From NCBI GenBank assembly GCA_016935555.1, contig JAFGQR010000026.1, positions 1 to 32,472 on the forward strand: DNA of 32,472 nt, given 5' to 3'. Below the pieces are notes generated by a model that was not told the origin of the DNA, made no database searches, and saw only the letters and a list, made by a program, of their open reading frames with translations. Numbering within the stretch: position 1 is the stretch's first letter; each line of letters opens with the position of its first letter. Position numbers and translations under genes: made by a program. The DNA comes from Verrucomicrobiota bacterium. GTDB lineage: Bacteria; Verrucomicrobiota; Verrucomicrobiia; Limisphaerales; JAFGQR01. Positions 10,927 through 17,784 of this stretch are shown in pieces.

Positions 10927-12480
10927 ATGAAACCGCGCACTGCCCTGGCCGGCTGGCTCAGCCTGCCCCTCGCCCTCGCCGGCGCCCCGGCGGATCCCAC
11001 CCTGCCGCCCGCCTTCGGCCCGCACGTTCAACTCCGCCCGTCCGATTTCGACGGCGCCCGAAGCTTCGGCGCCCGGGAGCGGATTGTGGGCACCTATTAT
11101 TTTTACTGGTACAACGCCGAGACGGGGGAACACCTGCGGGACGGCGACGGCAGCGACGCCTTGACGACACACCCGGCGAGTCTGGACGACTTCAGCTACG
11201 CGTCCGATCGGTGGCATCGGCAGCAGCTGGCCGACATGATCGACGCGGGGATTGATGTCCTGCTGCCGGTGTTCTGGGGTGCGCCCTCCGAGCAGCCCTC
11301 CGCGTCCCGCCTGCACTGGAGCTACGCTGGCCTGCCGCCCCTCGTGCGGGCGCGCGAGGCCCTGCTGCGCGAGGGCAAACAGCCGCCCCGCATCGGGCTT
11401 TTCTACGACACCAGCACGCTCCAACACAACGCCTGGGGCCGCCATGTCGACCTTGCCACCGACTTCGGGCGGCGCTGGTTCTACGCGACCATCCGCGATT
11501 TCTTCTCCCTCATCCCCCCACGCCATTGGGCCATGATCGACCATAAACCCATCGTCCTGCTCTACTCCGCCAGCTTCGCCAAAAACCACGACGCCTCCTG
11601 CATCGCCCACGCCAAAACCGAGTTCGCCAGGGAGTTCGGCGGCCGCGAACCGTGGATTGCCGCCGAGGTCTCGTGGCGCGTCCGCGCCGACAGCAAGGTC
11701 GCCTGGGGCGGCGCGCTGGGCTTGAAAAACCCCGGCGTCGCCTCGCTCGGGCCGGGCTACGATCACTCGGCCGTGCCCGGCCGCGCGCCGCTCGTGGTCG
11801 ACCGCCGGGACGGCCGCTTCTACGAGGAGCAGTGGCTCAAGTTCCTGCGCCGGCCCTCCCCCTTCGTCATGGTCGAAACATGGAACGAATTCCACGAAGG
11901 CACCGACATCGCCCACTCCCGCGAACACGGCCGGCGCTACATTGAACTGACCCGGAAATACGCGGACCGGTTCAAACAAGGATGGAAGCCCCCCAGGCCG
12001 GCCGGCCCCTTCACCCACGCCTCCCAAGTCTCCATCCTCCTCGGCCACCCCAATGAATCGCGCGGCCTGACGCAGATCGACAACGACGACGGCCGCACCG
12101 AACCCGTCATCACCGCCGGCCGGGCCGCCCGCGCCATGGCGCGCAACCCGTTGGGCGGCCATTACATCTATTTCGCCGTGGACGATTCCTTCAAACCGGA
12201 CGAGCCCATCGACGCCAGACTGCGCGTCGACTACTTCGATGCCGCCCCGGGCACCCTCGCGGTCGAATACGACGGCAGCGACCCGGACGCGCCGTTCGAC
12301 GGCGCCTACACGCGCAGCCCGGACACCGTGACGCTCACCGCCAGCCGGACCTGGAAAACCGCCATGTTCCGCCTCGACAAGGCGCGCCTGCTCAACAGCC
12401 AGAACCGCGGCAGCGACTTCCGCCTCGTCCTCCAAACCGCCGCCTTCGCCGTCGGCAAGCTGACGCTCGAAAAGCCGTGA
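10927..12480 (+). CDS. Secreted DUF5010 / GH99-like protein
   Basis: A 517-residue protein starting at ATG 10927 with a short signal peptide (LAGWLSLPLALAGAPA, cleavage near 20). The catalytic-type barrel contains GTYYFYWYNAETGEHL, then MIDAGIDVLLPVFWG, IGLFYDTSTL, HKPIVLLYSA and WIAAEVSWR. The carboxylate-rich VETWNEFHEGTDIAHS is similar to endo-acting glycoside hydrolases of the GH71/GH99 type. The C-terminal part (about 400-517, YIYFAVDDSFKP to RLVLQTAAFAVGKL) looks like a beta-sandwich carbohydrate-binding region. It probably acts on a polysaccharide outside the cytoplasm; the substrate is unknown. Upstream in-frame Met codons exist at about 10855, but the signal peptide fits 10927. It converges with the transporter gene, with 24 bp between stops. 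Confidence 0.82.
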   Translation: MKPRTALAGWLSLPLALAGAPADPTLPPAFGPHVQLRPSDFDGARSFGARERIVGTYYFYWYNAETGEHLRDGDGSDALTTHPASLDDFSYASDRWHRQQLADMIDAGIDVLLPVFWGAPSEQPSASRLHWSYAGLPPLVRAREALLREGKQPPRIGLFYDTSTLQHNAWGRHVDLATDFGRRWFYATIRDFFSLIPPRHWAMIDHKPIVLLYSASFAKNHDASCIAHAKTEFAREFGGREPWIAAEVSWRVRADSKVAWGGALGLKNPGVASLGPGYDHSAVPGRAPLVVDRRDGRFYEEQWLKFLRRPSPFVMVETWNEFHEGTDIAHSREHGRRYIELTRKYADRFKQGWKPPRPAGPFTHASQVSILLGHPNESRGLTQIDNDDGRTEPVITAGRAARAMARNPLGGHYIYFAVDDSFKPDEPIDARLRVDYFDAAPGTLAVEYDGSDPDAPFDGAYTRSPDTVTLTASRTWKTAMFRLDKARLLNSQNRGSDFRLVLQTAAFAVGKLTLEKP

Positions 12481-12504
12481 CGCGATCCCGGCCGGCGCAC
12501 GGGC

Positions 12505-14022
12505 TCAGCGGGCCGTGGCCGGGGGCTTCGGTGTGAAGAGCCGGTCCCAGACGCCGGACTTGATTTTGATGGCGGAGCCGACGACCGCGAGCAGCACGGC
12601 GGCGAGAAGCACGGCGTTGAAGCCGAGGCGGGACGCGCCGCGGCCGACGGCGTCGCCGAGGTAACTGCGTTTGTTGTTGAGGATCAGGAAGGCGATGTAC
12701 GCGATGGGCAGCATGGTGAACGCCACCGCGGAAGCCATCACCGGCAGCCAGATGGGACTCGGCATCATGACGCCCAACAAGCCGATGGCGGGCACCAGCG
12801 TGAAGAGGCGATAGCGGGACGGCGTGTATTCGAGGCCGGACATCTCGCACACGGTAAACCCGCAGCAGACCATGTGCGCGCTGATGGCGCCGCAGGCCAT
12901 GCCGATGAAGCCGAGATCGAACACGATCCGGCCCATGGAGCTGCCCAGGATGACGGCGAGGCTCTGCGCAGCGTCCACAGGCTTGAAGTTGGCGGCGGTG
13001 ACCTCGGGGCCGAGGGTGGTGCCGAAGGGCGGCTGGTGAAGGGTGGTGGCCATGCCGACGATGATGAGCGAGGTGAGAATGACGTAAGGCACGAACAGCG
13101 ACATCACCAGATCAAAACGGGCCAGGCCCTTGTGGTGCCTGCCCCAGCCTTTGGCCAGGATCGAGTAGGGATACAGAAACGTCATGTTGATCCCCACCGC
13201 GGCGCCGATCGCCCCCAGAATGGTGGTCAGCGAACCCGGCCGGTCGGGGATCCGAAACGCGGCAAACCCCTCGACAAGACCGCCGACACTCAGCCGGCCG
13301 TGGACCGCCTGCACGATCACCACCACCAGGAACGCCAACATCACCAGCCGGATCATCCAGCGCAGAAAGGTCTCATACAGCTTGATGCCCGCCGGCTTCG
13401 ACCCGTAGTTCCACGTCAAATACACGTTGATCCCCAGGATCGCCAAGCCGCCCGCAAACCGCACCAGCGTCTCCACCGCGCGCGTCGCCGGCGCGCCGCT
13501 GGCCGGATCCACGGGGTTCTGGACTCCCGCCACGTTGGCCAGATCCCACACCGCGCCGCCCAGCAGCGCGTATTGGGCAAAGTGCCAGATCACCGTCGAC
13601 ACCACCGTCGCCAGCGCCCACAACCACGCCACCGAGGGATGGAGCTCGCGCCCCATGATCACATAGGCCCGCTCACCCTTGGTCAGCGTGATGTTCGCCA
13701 GCGCCGCCATCATCGCCACCCCCAACAGCATCGCCACAGGCTGCACCCAGAGCAGTTGGTACCCGTAAAACGCCCCCGCCACCACCGACGCCGCCGCACT
13801 CCCCGCGCCCAGCGTCATCGCACTCTGCATCCACGCCGGACCCGTCAGCCGAAAATACCCCCGCAAACGCCGCACCAGCGGCTCGGCCTCCAGCGCAATC
13901 AACGTCTGCTCGTCCCGCTTCAGTTTCTCCGGATCCCACTTGCGGGTCATGGGCAGACCCGCGCTCACCGTGGCCTTCGATGGTGTCATGGCTTCATGAT
14001 CGCGTTCGCCGCCGCCCCGCAT
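12505..14022 (-). CDS. Nramp-fold membrane transporter without canonical metal motifs
   Basis: A 505-residue polytopic membrane protein with about 11 predicted segments. The first membrane region aligns without gaps to Nramp/MntH transmembrane helix 1: GPAW at 61-64 and GYQLLW at 87-92 match, but the metal-binding DPGN is replaced by GAGS (72-75). The helix 6 segment GAAVGINMTFLYPYS has GIN (277-279) where Nramps have MPH. The fold is therefore Nramp-like, but the residues that coordinate Mn or Fe are gone, so the substrate may be another cation or a non-metal. Starts at 14022 and 13989 are both possible; a GGGAG motif lies upstream of 14022. It is a stand-alone minus-strand gene downstream of a repeat-rich gap. 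Confidence 0.8.
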   Translation of the reverse strand: MRGGGERDHEAMTPSKATVSAGLPMTRKWDPEKLKRDEQTLIALEAEPLVRRLRGYFRLTGPAWMQSAMTLGAGSAAASVVAGAFYGYQLLWVQPVAMLLGVAMMAALANITLTKGERAYVIMGRELHPSVAWLWALATVVSTVIWHFAQYALLGGAVWDLANVAGVQNPVDPASGAPATRAVETLVRFAGGLAILGINVYLTWNYGSKPAGIKLYETFLRWMIRLVMLAFLVVVIVQAVHGRLSVGGLVEGFAAFRIPDRPGSLTTILGAIGAAVGINMTFLYPYSILAKGWGRHHKGLARFDLVMSLFVPYVILTSLIIVGMATTLHQPPFGTTLGPEVTAANFKPVDAAQSLAVILGSSMGRIVFDLGFIGMACGAISAHMVCCGFTVCEMSGLEYTPSRYRLFTLVPAIGLLGVMMPSPIWLPVMASAVAFTMLPIAYIAFLILNNKRSYLGDAVGRGASRLGFNAVLLAAVLLAVVGSAIKIKSGVWDRLFTPKPPATAR

Positions 14023-14203
14023 CCGCCGCTCCCGCGACGGGCCCCGACTCGATGAGGTTCAAAGCGCCTGCGCGCCTGCGGGACGGCTCTTCGGTTCATT
14101 CAGAGAGTCGCCGGAGTGTAGGAAAGCCCGTCCCCATGGCCACAACAAAATCCGCCCCCCGAACACCCGCCGACGGTGCCTCCGGGCCGGCCCGCGGCCG
14201 TGC

Positions 14204-14230
14204 ACCCTCGTTCTCCAGAAACTCGAGGGT
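14204..14230. repeat. Inverted repeat upstream of the transporter gene
   Basis: ACCCTCG and CGAGGGT form a perfect 7-bp stem with a 13-base loop. It sits about 180 bp upstream of the transporter start on the minus strand. No neighbouring T tract is present. Function is not known. Confidence 0.4.
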
Positions 14231-14260
14231 TAAGTGGCTGATGATCAGAGCCGCGGAATT

Positions 14261-14365
14261 TCGAACGTCCAACGCTCAACGCTCAACGCTCAACGCTCAA
14301 CGTCCAACGCTCAAGGGCAAACGCCGAACGCCGAACACCGAACGCCGAACGCCGAATGCTGAATG
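14261..14365. repeat. Array of 15 tandem heptamers
   Basis: Exactly 15 consecutive 7-bp units fill 105 bp. Units 1-8 are CTCAACG or close variants (TCGAACG, TCCAACG, CTCAAGG), unit 9 is GCAAACG, and units 10-15 are CCGAACG-type (CCGAACA, CCGAATG, CTGAATG). The 7-base period is not a multiple of three, so the array is non-coding. Similar heptad arrays are seen in intergenic DNA of Verrucomicrobiota and Planctomycetota (recollection, not searched). The first and second halves have different consensus sequences, suggesting two expansions. Confidence 0.85.
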
Positions 14366-14435
14366 GCGGTTGCCCATTGGCTCCGGCGCATGGCGTGCGC
14401 GTCAGCGCCATTCGGTGCTGAGCGTTCGGTGTTCG
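14332..14435. repeat. Imperfect long inverted repeat joined to the heptamer array
   Basis: The 14 bases at 14332-14345 are the exact reverse complement of 14422-14435, and 8 bases at 14361-14368 pair with 14406-14413. Together they make a nested hairpin with unequal internal loops (15 and 8 bases) and a 37-base apical loop. The left arm is the end of the heptamer array, so the array folds onto a reversed partial copy of itself. Confidence 0.75.
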
Positions 14436-14460
14436 TCCCAGTTTCTGAACCAAGAAAGCT

Positions 14461-14475
14461 GCGCCGCCGCGGCGC
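14461..14475 (-). terminator. Weak candidate terminator after the glycosylase gene
   Basis: Arms GCGCCG and CGGCGC with a 3-base loop are followed, in minus-strand direction, by AGCTTTCTT. The T content is only partial, so termination efficiency is uncertain. Confidence 0.3.
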
Positions 14476-14523
14476 AAATGGGCCTGCTAGCCCGCATTTC
14501 TCACCGCCGTGTGAGAAATGGGC
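14476..14523. repeat. Two mutually exclusive hairpins over the glycosylase stop codon
   Basis: Segment A (AAATGGGC, 14476-14483) can pair with the start of segment B (14490-14504), while segment B contains CATTTCTCAC that pairs perfectly with GTGAGAAATG of segment C (14511-14520), extended by GGGC after one bulge. A and C share AAATGGGC, so B can pair with only one. The stop codon (14501-14503) is inside B. Confidence 0.6.
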
Positions 14524-15493
14524 CCTCGGCGGAGAAATAGGCGCGCTGCTTTTTCGAGATGGGCATCTGCAGCCGTTCCATGACCTGGAGCATGTCCTCC
14601 CAAAACTTGCGACGCTCCGTGCGCGCCTGGTTGTACAGCAGATAGGCCGGGTGAAACGTCGGCATCAGCGGAATGCCGCGATACGTCTGCCAGTGCCCGC
14701 GCAGGCGGGTGATCCCCACCGTCTTGCCCAACAACCCCTCCACCGCCGTCGCCCCCAAAGCCACCAACACCTTCGGCCCAATAAGGTCAATCTGCTCCTC
14801 CAAAAACGGCACGCAGGTCTGCATCTCCGACGGCGTCGGCTTCCGGTTGCCGGAGGACTGGCCCGGCGTGTCGGGACGGCATTTCAAAATGTTCCCGATG
14901 TAAACCGACTGCCGGTCCAAACCCATCGCCTGCAGAATCTTCGTCAACAACTGCCCCGCCGCCCCCACAAACGGCTCGCCCTGCTGGTCTTCCTCCATCC
15001 CCGGCGCCTCCCCCACAAACATCAGCGCCGCATCGATGTCCCCCGCCCCAAATACCACGTGCCTCCGCGCCGCCGCCAGGTTCCGACAACGCACACACGC
15101 CAGTACCCGCTTCCGCAATGCCTCGAACGCCGCCGCCTTCTCCTCCCGACTCCGCCCCCCACCCGTGCCCCCGGCTCCACGCAACTCCCAGCCACCCGCC
15201 GACTCGCCCGCGACTTGAATCGGCGCCTGTGCCAAGGTTGACTGCACCGCCTGCGCCGGGTCCGGAGCCGCGCCTGCGGACACGGCAGGCAAGGGCGCGC
15301 CGTCCGCCGGCTCGGACTGCTGCGCGGAGGAACGGGCAGCCGCCTGGGACGTCCAATGTGGATCCGGGGCGGGTTGCCGCCGGAGCGCTGCCAGCGTTTC
15401 CGAATGCACGTGCACGAACCGGTGTCCTTGCTCCTTCAATTCGTTCAAGTGACCAATCGTCCAATCCAGCAGCATGGCAAACTTGGATGGCAT
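14501..15493 (-). CDS. Family 4 (Fe-S) uracil-DNA glycosylase
   Basis: A 330-residue enzyme that removes uracil from DNA in base excision repair. The [4Fe-4S] cluster cysteines are Cys133, Cys136, Cys205 and Cys227, in the family spacing. The active-site motif GEAPGMEED (161-169) and the late HPAYLL (281-286) are intact. The first 110 residues form a non-conserved extension with an N-terminal helical part (LLDWTIGHLNELKEQGHRF) and an Ala/Pro-rich linker, longer than thermophile homologues of about 190-220 residues. ATG 15493 is chosen because the 33 codons upstream lie in the promoter-like, T-rich region with no conserved content. It is divergent from the BrnT/BrnA genes and shares the intervening regulatory region. 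Confidence 0.92.
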   Translation of the reverse strand: MPSKFAMLLDWTIGHLNELKEQGHRFVHVHSETLAALRRQPAPDPHWTSQAAARSSAQQSEPADGAPLPAVSAGAAPDPAQAVQSTLAQAPIQVAGESAGGWELRGAGGTGGGRSREEKAAAFEALRKRVLACVRCRNLAAARRHVVFGAGDIDAALMFVGEAPGMEEDQQGEPFVGAAGQLLTKILQAMGLDRQSVYIGNILKCRPDTPGQSSGNRKPTPSEMQTCVPFLEEQIDLIGPKVLVALGATAVEGLLGKTVGITRLRGHWQTYRGIPLMPTFHPAYLLYNQARTERRKFWEDMLQVMERLQMPISKKQRAYFSAEGPFLTRR

Positions 15494-15544
15494 GGCGGGG
15501 ATTCTCGCGGGTTGGGGGGTGCATGCACGAAAAAAAGATCCCGC

Positions 15545-15573
15545 TTGACAAACTCGCCTGGTATGCGTAAATA
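15545..15573 (+). promoter_or_regulatory. Sigma-70-type promoter for the toxin-antitoxin pair
   Basis: TTGACA (15545-15550) and TAAATA (15568-15573) are separated by 17 bp, very close to consensus and unusual in this high-GC window. The palindrome that follows sits at the expected transcription start. Confidence 0.7.
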
Positions 15574-15598
15574 CATTGTAACGACAATGCATGGCATT
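15574..15598. promoter_or_regulatory. Palindromic operator candidate for the antitoxin
   Basis: CATTGT-AACG-ACAATG (15574-15589) is a perfect 6-bp-arm palindrome just after the -10 element. An overlapping second inverted repeat, AATGC-ATG-GCATT, spans 15586-15598. Ribbon-helix-helix antitoxins of BrnA type repress their own promoter, so this is a natural binding site; that role is inferred. Being central in the divergent gap, it could also affect the glycosylase gene. Confidence 0.55.
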
Positions 15599-15631
15599 TT
15601 GATATACGGGTTGAGGGCGGAGTGATCGGAT

Positions 15632-15922
15632 ATGGAATTTGATTGGAGCAACCCGCCGTTCAACTTGGACAGTTCTTTGAGCATCAGGGATATCGAGGAA
15701 TCGTTCGAAGACCCCTTCGCCGTCCGGCTTCTGCCGGACAGCCCGCGGTTCTCGGCCCAGGCCAGGTATTTCAACATGGGCATGTCCGCAGGGGGCACGG
15801 GCGTTTTCAGTGTGTATCGGACGAATGGGAAGGTGTTCCGGGTGCTGTATGCGCGGGCGTTTGAGCCCGAGGAAAAACTGTTTTACGAGCGCCGGTTGAA
15901 CCGGACGCTGATCAACTACTGA
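15632..15922 (+). CDS. BrnT-like toxin
   Basis: A 96-residue protein whose pattern follows BrnT, a ribonuclease toxin with a RelE-like fold: an N-terminal FDW, a helix ending in EDPFAV, strands with YFNMGMSAGGTGVFSVYR, then FRVLYARAFEPEEKLFYERR, matching the family ending of Arg-rich strand plus helix. The usual N-x-x-KHG segment after the first strand is replaced by SSLSIRDIEES, so the protein is divergent and its activity unproven. GGAG lies 9 bp before ATG 15632. The stop overlaps the antitoxin start by one base, and toxin-first order is that of brnTA operons. Confidence 0.72.
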   Translation: MEFDWSNPPFNLDSSLSIRDIEESFEDPFAVRLLPDSPRFSAQARYFNMGMSAGGTGVFSVYRTNGKVFRVLYARAFEPEEKLFYERRLNRTLINY

Positions 15923-16221
15923 TGAATGCGATTGCCAACTGGGAAGAGGTGCCGCTGTTCGACCGCGAGGAGGCGGAGGCGGCGTTTTGGGCGGACAACC
16001 GTGTTGGAATGCGGCTGATGGAATCGTCGGTGGTGGACAGTTCAGAGCTGAGCGAGTCGGTGACGATCACGTTGCGGATGGATCCGCGGATGCTGGCGCG
16101 CATCAAGCGTCTGGCCCGCTCGCGGTATCTGAACTACCAGAGCATGATCAAACAATGGCTGAGCGAACGCATGGAGGATGAGGTGCGCGACCGTGACGCG
16201 GCCGGCCGTCAGCGAGCATGA
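15922..16221 (+). CDS. BrnA/CopG-type ribbon-helix-helix antitoxin
   Basis: A 99-residue protein. Residues about 15-28 (DREEAEAAFWADNR) match the E-x-E-E-A-x-F-W region common in BrnA/CopG antitoxins, which wraps the toxin. The second half has a ribbon strand (VTITLRMD, about 46-53) followed by two helices (MLARIKRLARSRY and QSMIKQWLSERM), forming a DNA-binding dimer. It would neutralise the upstream toxin and repress the operon through the palindrome at 15574. It begins at the toxin stop (TGATG), with no separate ribosome binding site, so its translation is probably coupled. Confidence 0.8.
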   Translation: MNAIANWEEVPLFDREEAEAAFWADNRVGMRLMESSVVDSSELSESVTITLRMDPRMLARIKRLARSRYLNYQSMIKQWLSERMEDEVRDRDAAGRQRA

Positions 16222-16255
16222 ACCTGTGCGTTCCGGAACCCGCGTGCATGTACCT

Positions 16256-16984
16256 ATGATTCATCCGGCCTTTCGAACTCGTCGTGGGCGGGGCAGGGCG
16301 CCGCAAGGCGGCCTTGGGGCGCCGGGCTACACGCTGATTGAGCTGCTGGTGGTGATTTCGATCATCGGCGTGCTGGCGGGGTTGATTCTGGCGGCGATGC
16401 CGGGCACGGGCAAGTGGCGGGCGCGGCGGGCGGCGGAGGCGCAGATGCAGCAGTTGGCGACGTTGATCGAGCGTTACAGGGAGGAACTCGGGTTTTATCC
16501 GCCGTGCAACGTCCATGCGGAGCGCGGGACGGGTTCATCGTCGACGAACCTGTTGTTTTACGAGCTGGTGGGGGTGACGAACCATGCCGACGGCACGTTT
16601 ACGGTGTACAACCAGCCCGGCCTGAGCATCACCCGGGGGCAGATCCAGGCCGTCTACGCCATGGCCGGCATCACCAACCGCGACCGCATCTACAACGCGG
16701 CGCCCCCCCAGACCGCGGTGAACGAGGCGCACCTGCGGGCTTACGACCCGGACTATGGGCGGCGGCCGCGCAGTTTGCACGCCGAAGTGAAGAAGCGCGA
16801 ATACAAGACCGCGGCCAACGGCATCGTGTTGTTGACGGCGTCGGCGGCGGGGCGGCGGGGCGATTTCAACCCGTGGCACTACGTGGTTCCCGGGAAACAC
16901 AACCCGAAGAGTTTCGACCTGTGGGCCGAGGTGCAGCTGGGCGGCACATTCGTCACGCTGGGCAACTGGAAGGAAGCTAAATGA
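16256..16984 (+). CDS. Pseudopilin with prepilin cleavage motif
   Basis: A 242-residue protein from ATG 16256. The prepilin site is G24|YTLIE, with the conserved Glu at +5, followed by the hydrophobic helix LLVVISIIGVLAGLILAAM. A long amphipathic helix with AQMQQLATLIERYREELGFYPP follows, as in GspG-type major pseudopilins, then a soluble domain. It would be processed by a prepilin peptidase and inserted in a type II secretion or type IV pilus-like fibre; none of those machinery genes is in the window. An upstream in-frame ATG at 16178 lies inside the antitoxin gene and is less likely. The stop overlaps the next gene by ATGA. Confidence 0.85.
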   Translation: MIHPAFRTRRGRGRAPQGGLGAPGYTLIELLVVISIIGVLAGLILAAMPGTGKWRARRAAEAQMQQLATLIERYREELGFYPPCNVHAERGTGSSSTNLLFYELVGVTNHADGTFTVYNQPGLSITRGQIQAVYAMAGITNRDRIYNAAPPQTAVNEAHLRAYDPDYGRRPRSLHAEVKKREYKTAANGIVLLTASAAGRRGDFNPWHYVVPGKHNPKSFDLWAEVQLGGTFVTLGNWKEAK

Positions 16985-17781
16985 ACAACCTCATGGCACC
17001 CCGTTCCAGCCGTTCCGCGCGCGCGCTGCAGATCGCCTGGTCGGACACCGCGTGGCGGCCGCTCTGGCACGGCAGCGCGCGGCCTGCGCGCCGCCGCCGA
17101 TGGCGGCGCGGGCGCATTGCGCCCGCGACCCGGGGAGGGAGCCGCGGGCCCCGTGGGCCGCGCCTCTTCGCGACGCGGGTCACCGGCCGGTCTTTTGCCG
17201 CGTTCACGCTGATCGAGTTGCTGGTGGTCATTTCGATCATCGCGGTGCTGGCCGCGCTGCTGCTGCCGGCGCTGGCCGGCGCCCGTGAGCGCGCCAAGGT
17301 CCGCCGCGCCGGCGTCGAAATCGAGCTGCTCATGTCGGCGCTGCGGCAATACCAGGCCGAATACAGCCGGATGCCGGCCTCCAAGGCCATTGAGGATCGG
17401 AAGACCGACTACACCTTCGGCCTGCCCGGCAAGGAACCCAACAGCGTCGTCATGGTCATCCTGCTGGACAAGGACGTGGCCCCGAACGACGGCCACAAGC
17501 GCAACCCGCGGCGCGTCTCGAGCCTCAATGTCAGGAGCGCTGTCACGACGGAGTCGCCCGGGCTGGGGCCGGACCACGTGTATCGGGACCCGTGGGGCAC
17601 CCCGTACATCATCACGGTGGACTTGAATTTCGACCAGAAATGCACCGACGCATATTACGGGGACATCCCGGGCGTGAGGGCGGCGGTGTGGTCGGTCGGG
17701 CCGGATCACCGCATCGCCGCCGCTTACAACCCGGCGAATGTCCGGGACGAGAACAAGGACAACATCAAGAGCTGGGAGTGA
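16981..17781 (+). CDS. Pseudopilin with 74-residue Arg-rich leader
   Basis: A 266-residue protein. The prepilin motif AA|FTLIELLVVISIIAVLAA has Ala instead of Gly at -1 and Glu at +5 (residue 79). The C-terminal domain keeps the GspG-like DPWGTPYII, IPGVRAAVWSVGPD and YNPAN segments. The leader of 74 residues contains 18 arginines and encodes a strong DNA palindrome. The start is supported by AAGGAAG 6 bp upstream and the ATGA overlap with the preceding gene. It probably belongs to the same fibre as its neighbours. Confidence 0.85.
   Translation: MNNLMAPRSSRSARALQIAWSDTAWRPLWHGSARPARRRRWRRGRIAPATRGGSRGPRGPRLFATRVTGRSFAAFTLIELLVVISIIAVLAALLLPALAGARERAKVRRAGVEIELLMSALRQYQAEYSRMPASKAIEDRKTDYTFGLPGKEPNSVVMVILLDKDVAPNDGHKRNPRRVSSLNVRSAVTTESPGLGPDHVYRDPWGTPYIITVDLNFDQKCTDAYYGDIPGVRAAVWSVGPDHRIAAAYNPANVRDENKDNIKSWE
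17107..17127. repeat. Strong palindrome inside a pilin leader
   Basis: CGCGGGCGCA and TGCGCCCGCG form a perfect 10-bp stem around one T. It lies within the Arg-rich leader region of the pseudopilin gene, and would form a stable hairpin in the mRNA between the start codon and the prepilin helix. Confidence 0.6.
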
Positions 17782-17784
17782 CCC

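Noticed and set aside
14261..14365. CRISPR array
   Set aside because: Units are 7 bp with no spacers and no cas genes nearby.
16178..16255. N-terminal extension of the first pseudopilin
   Set aside because: The extra 26 residues overlap the antitoxin gene in another frame and lack a ribosome binding site; ATG 16256 gives a leader of usual length.
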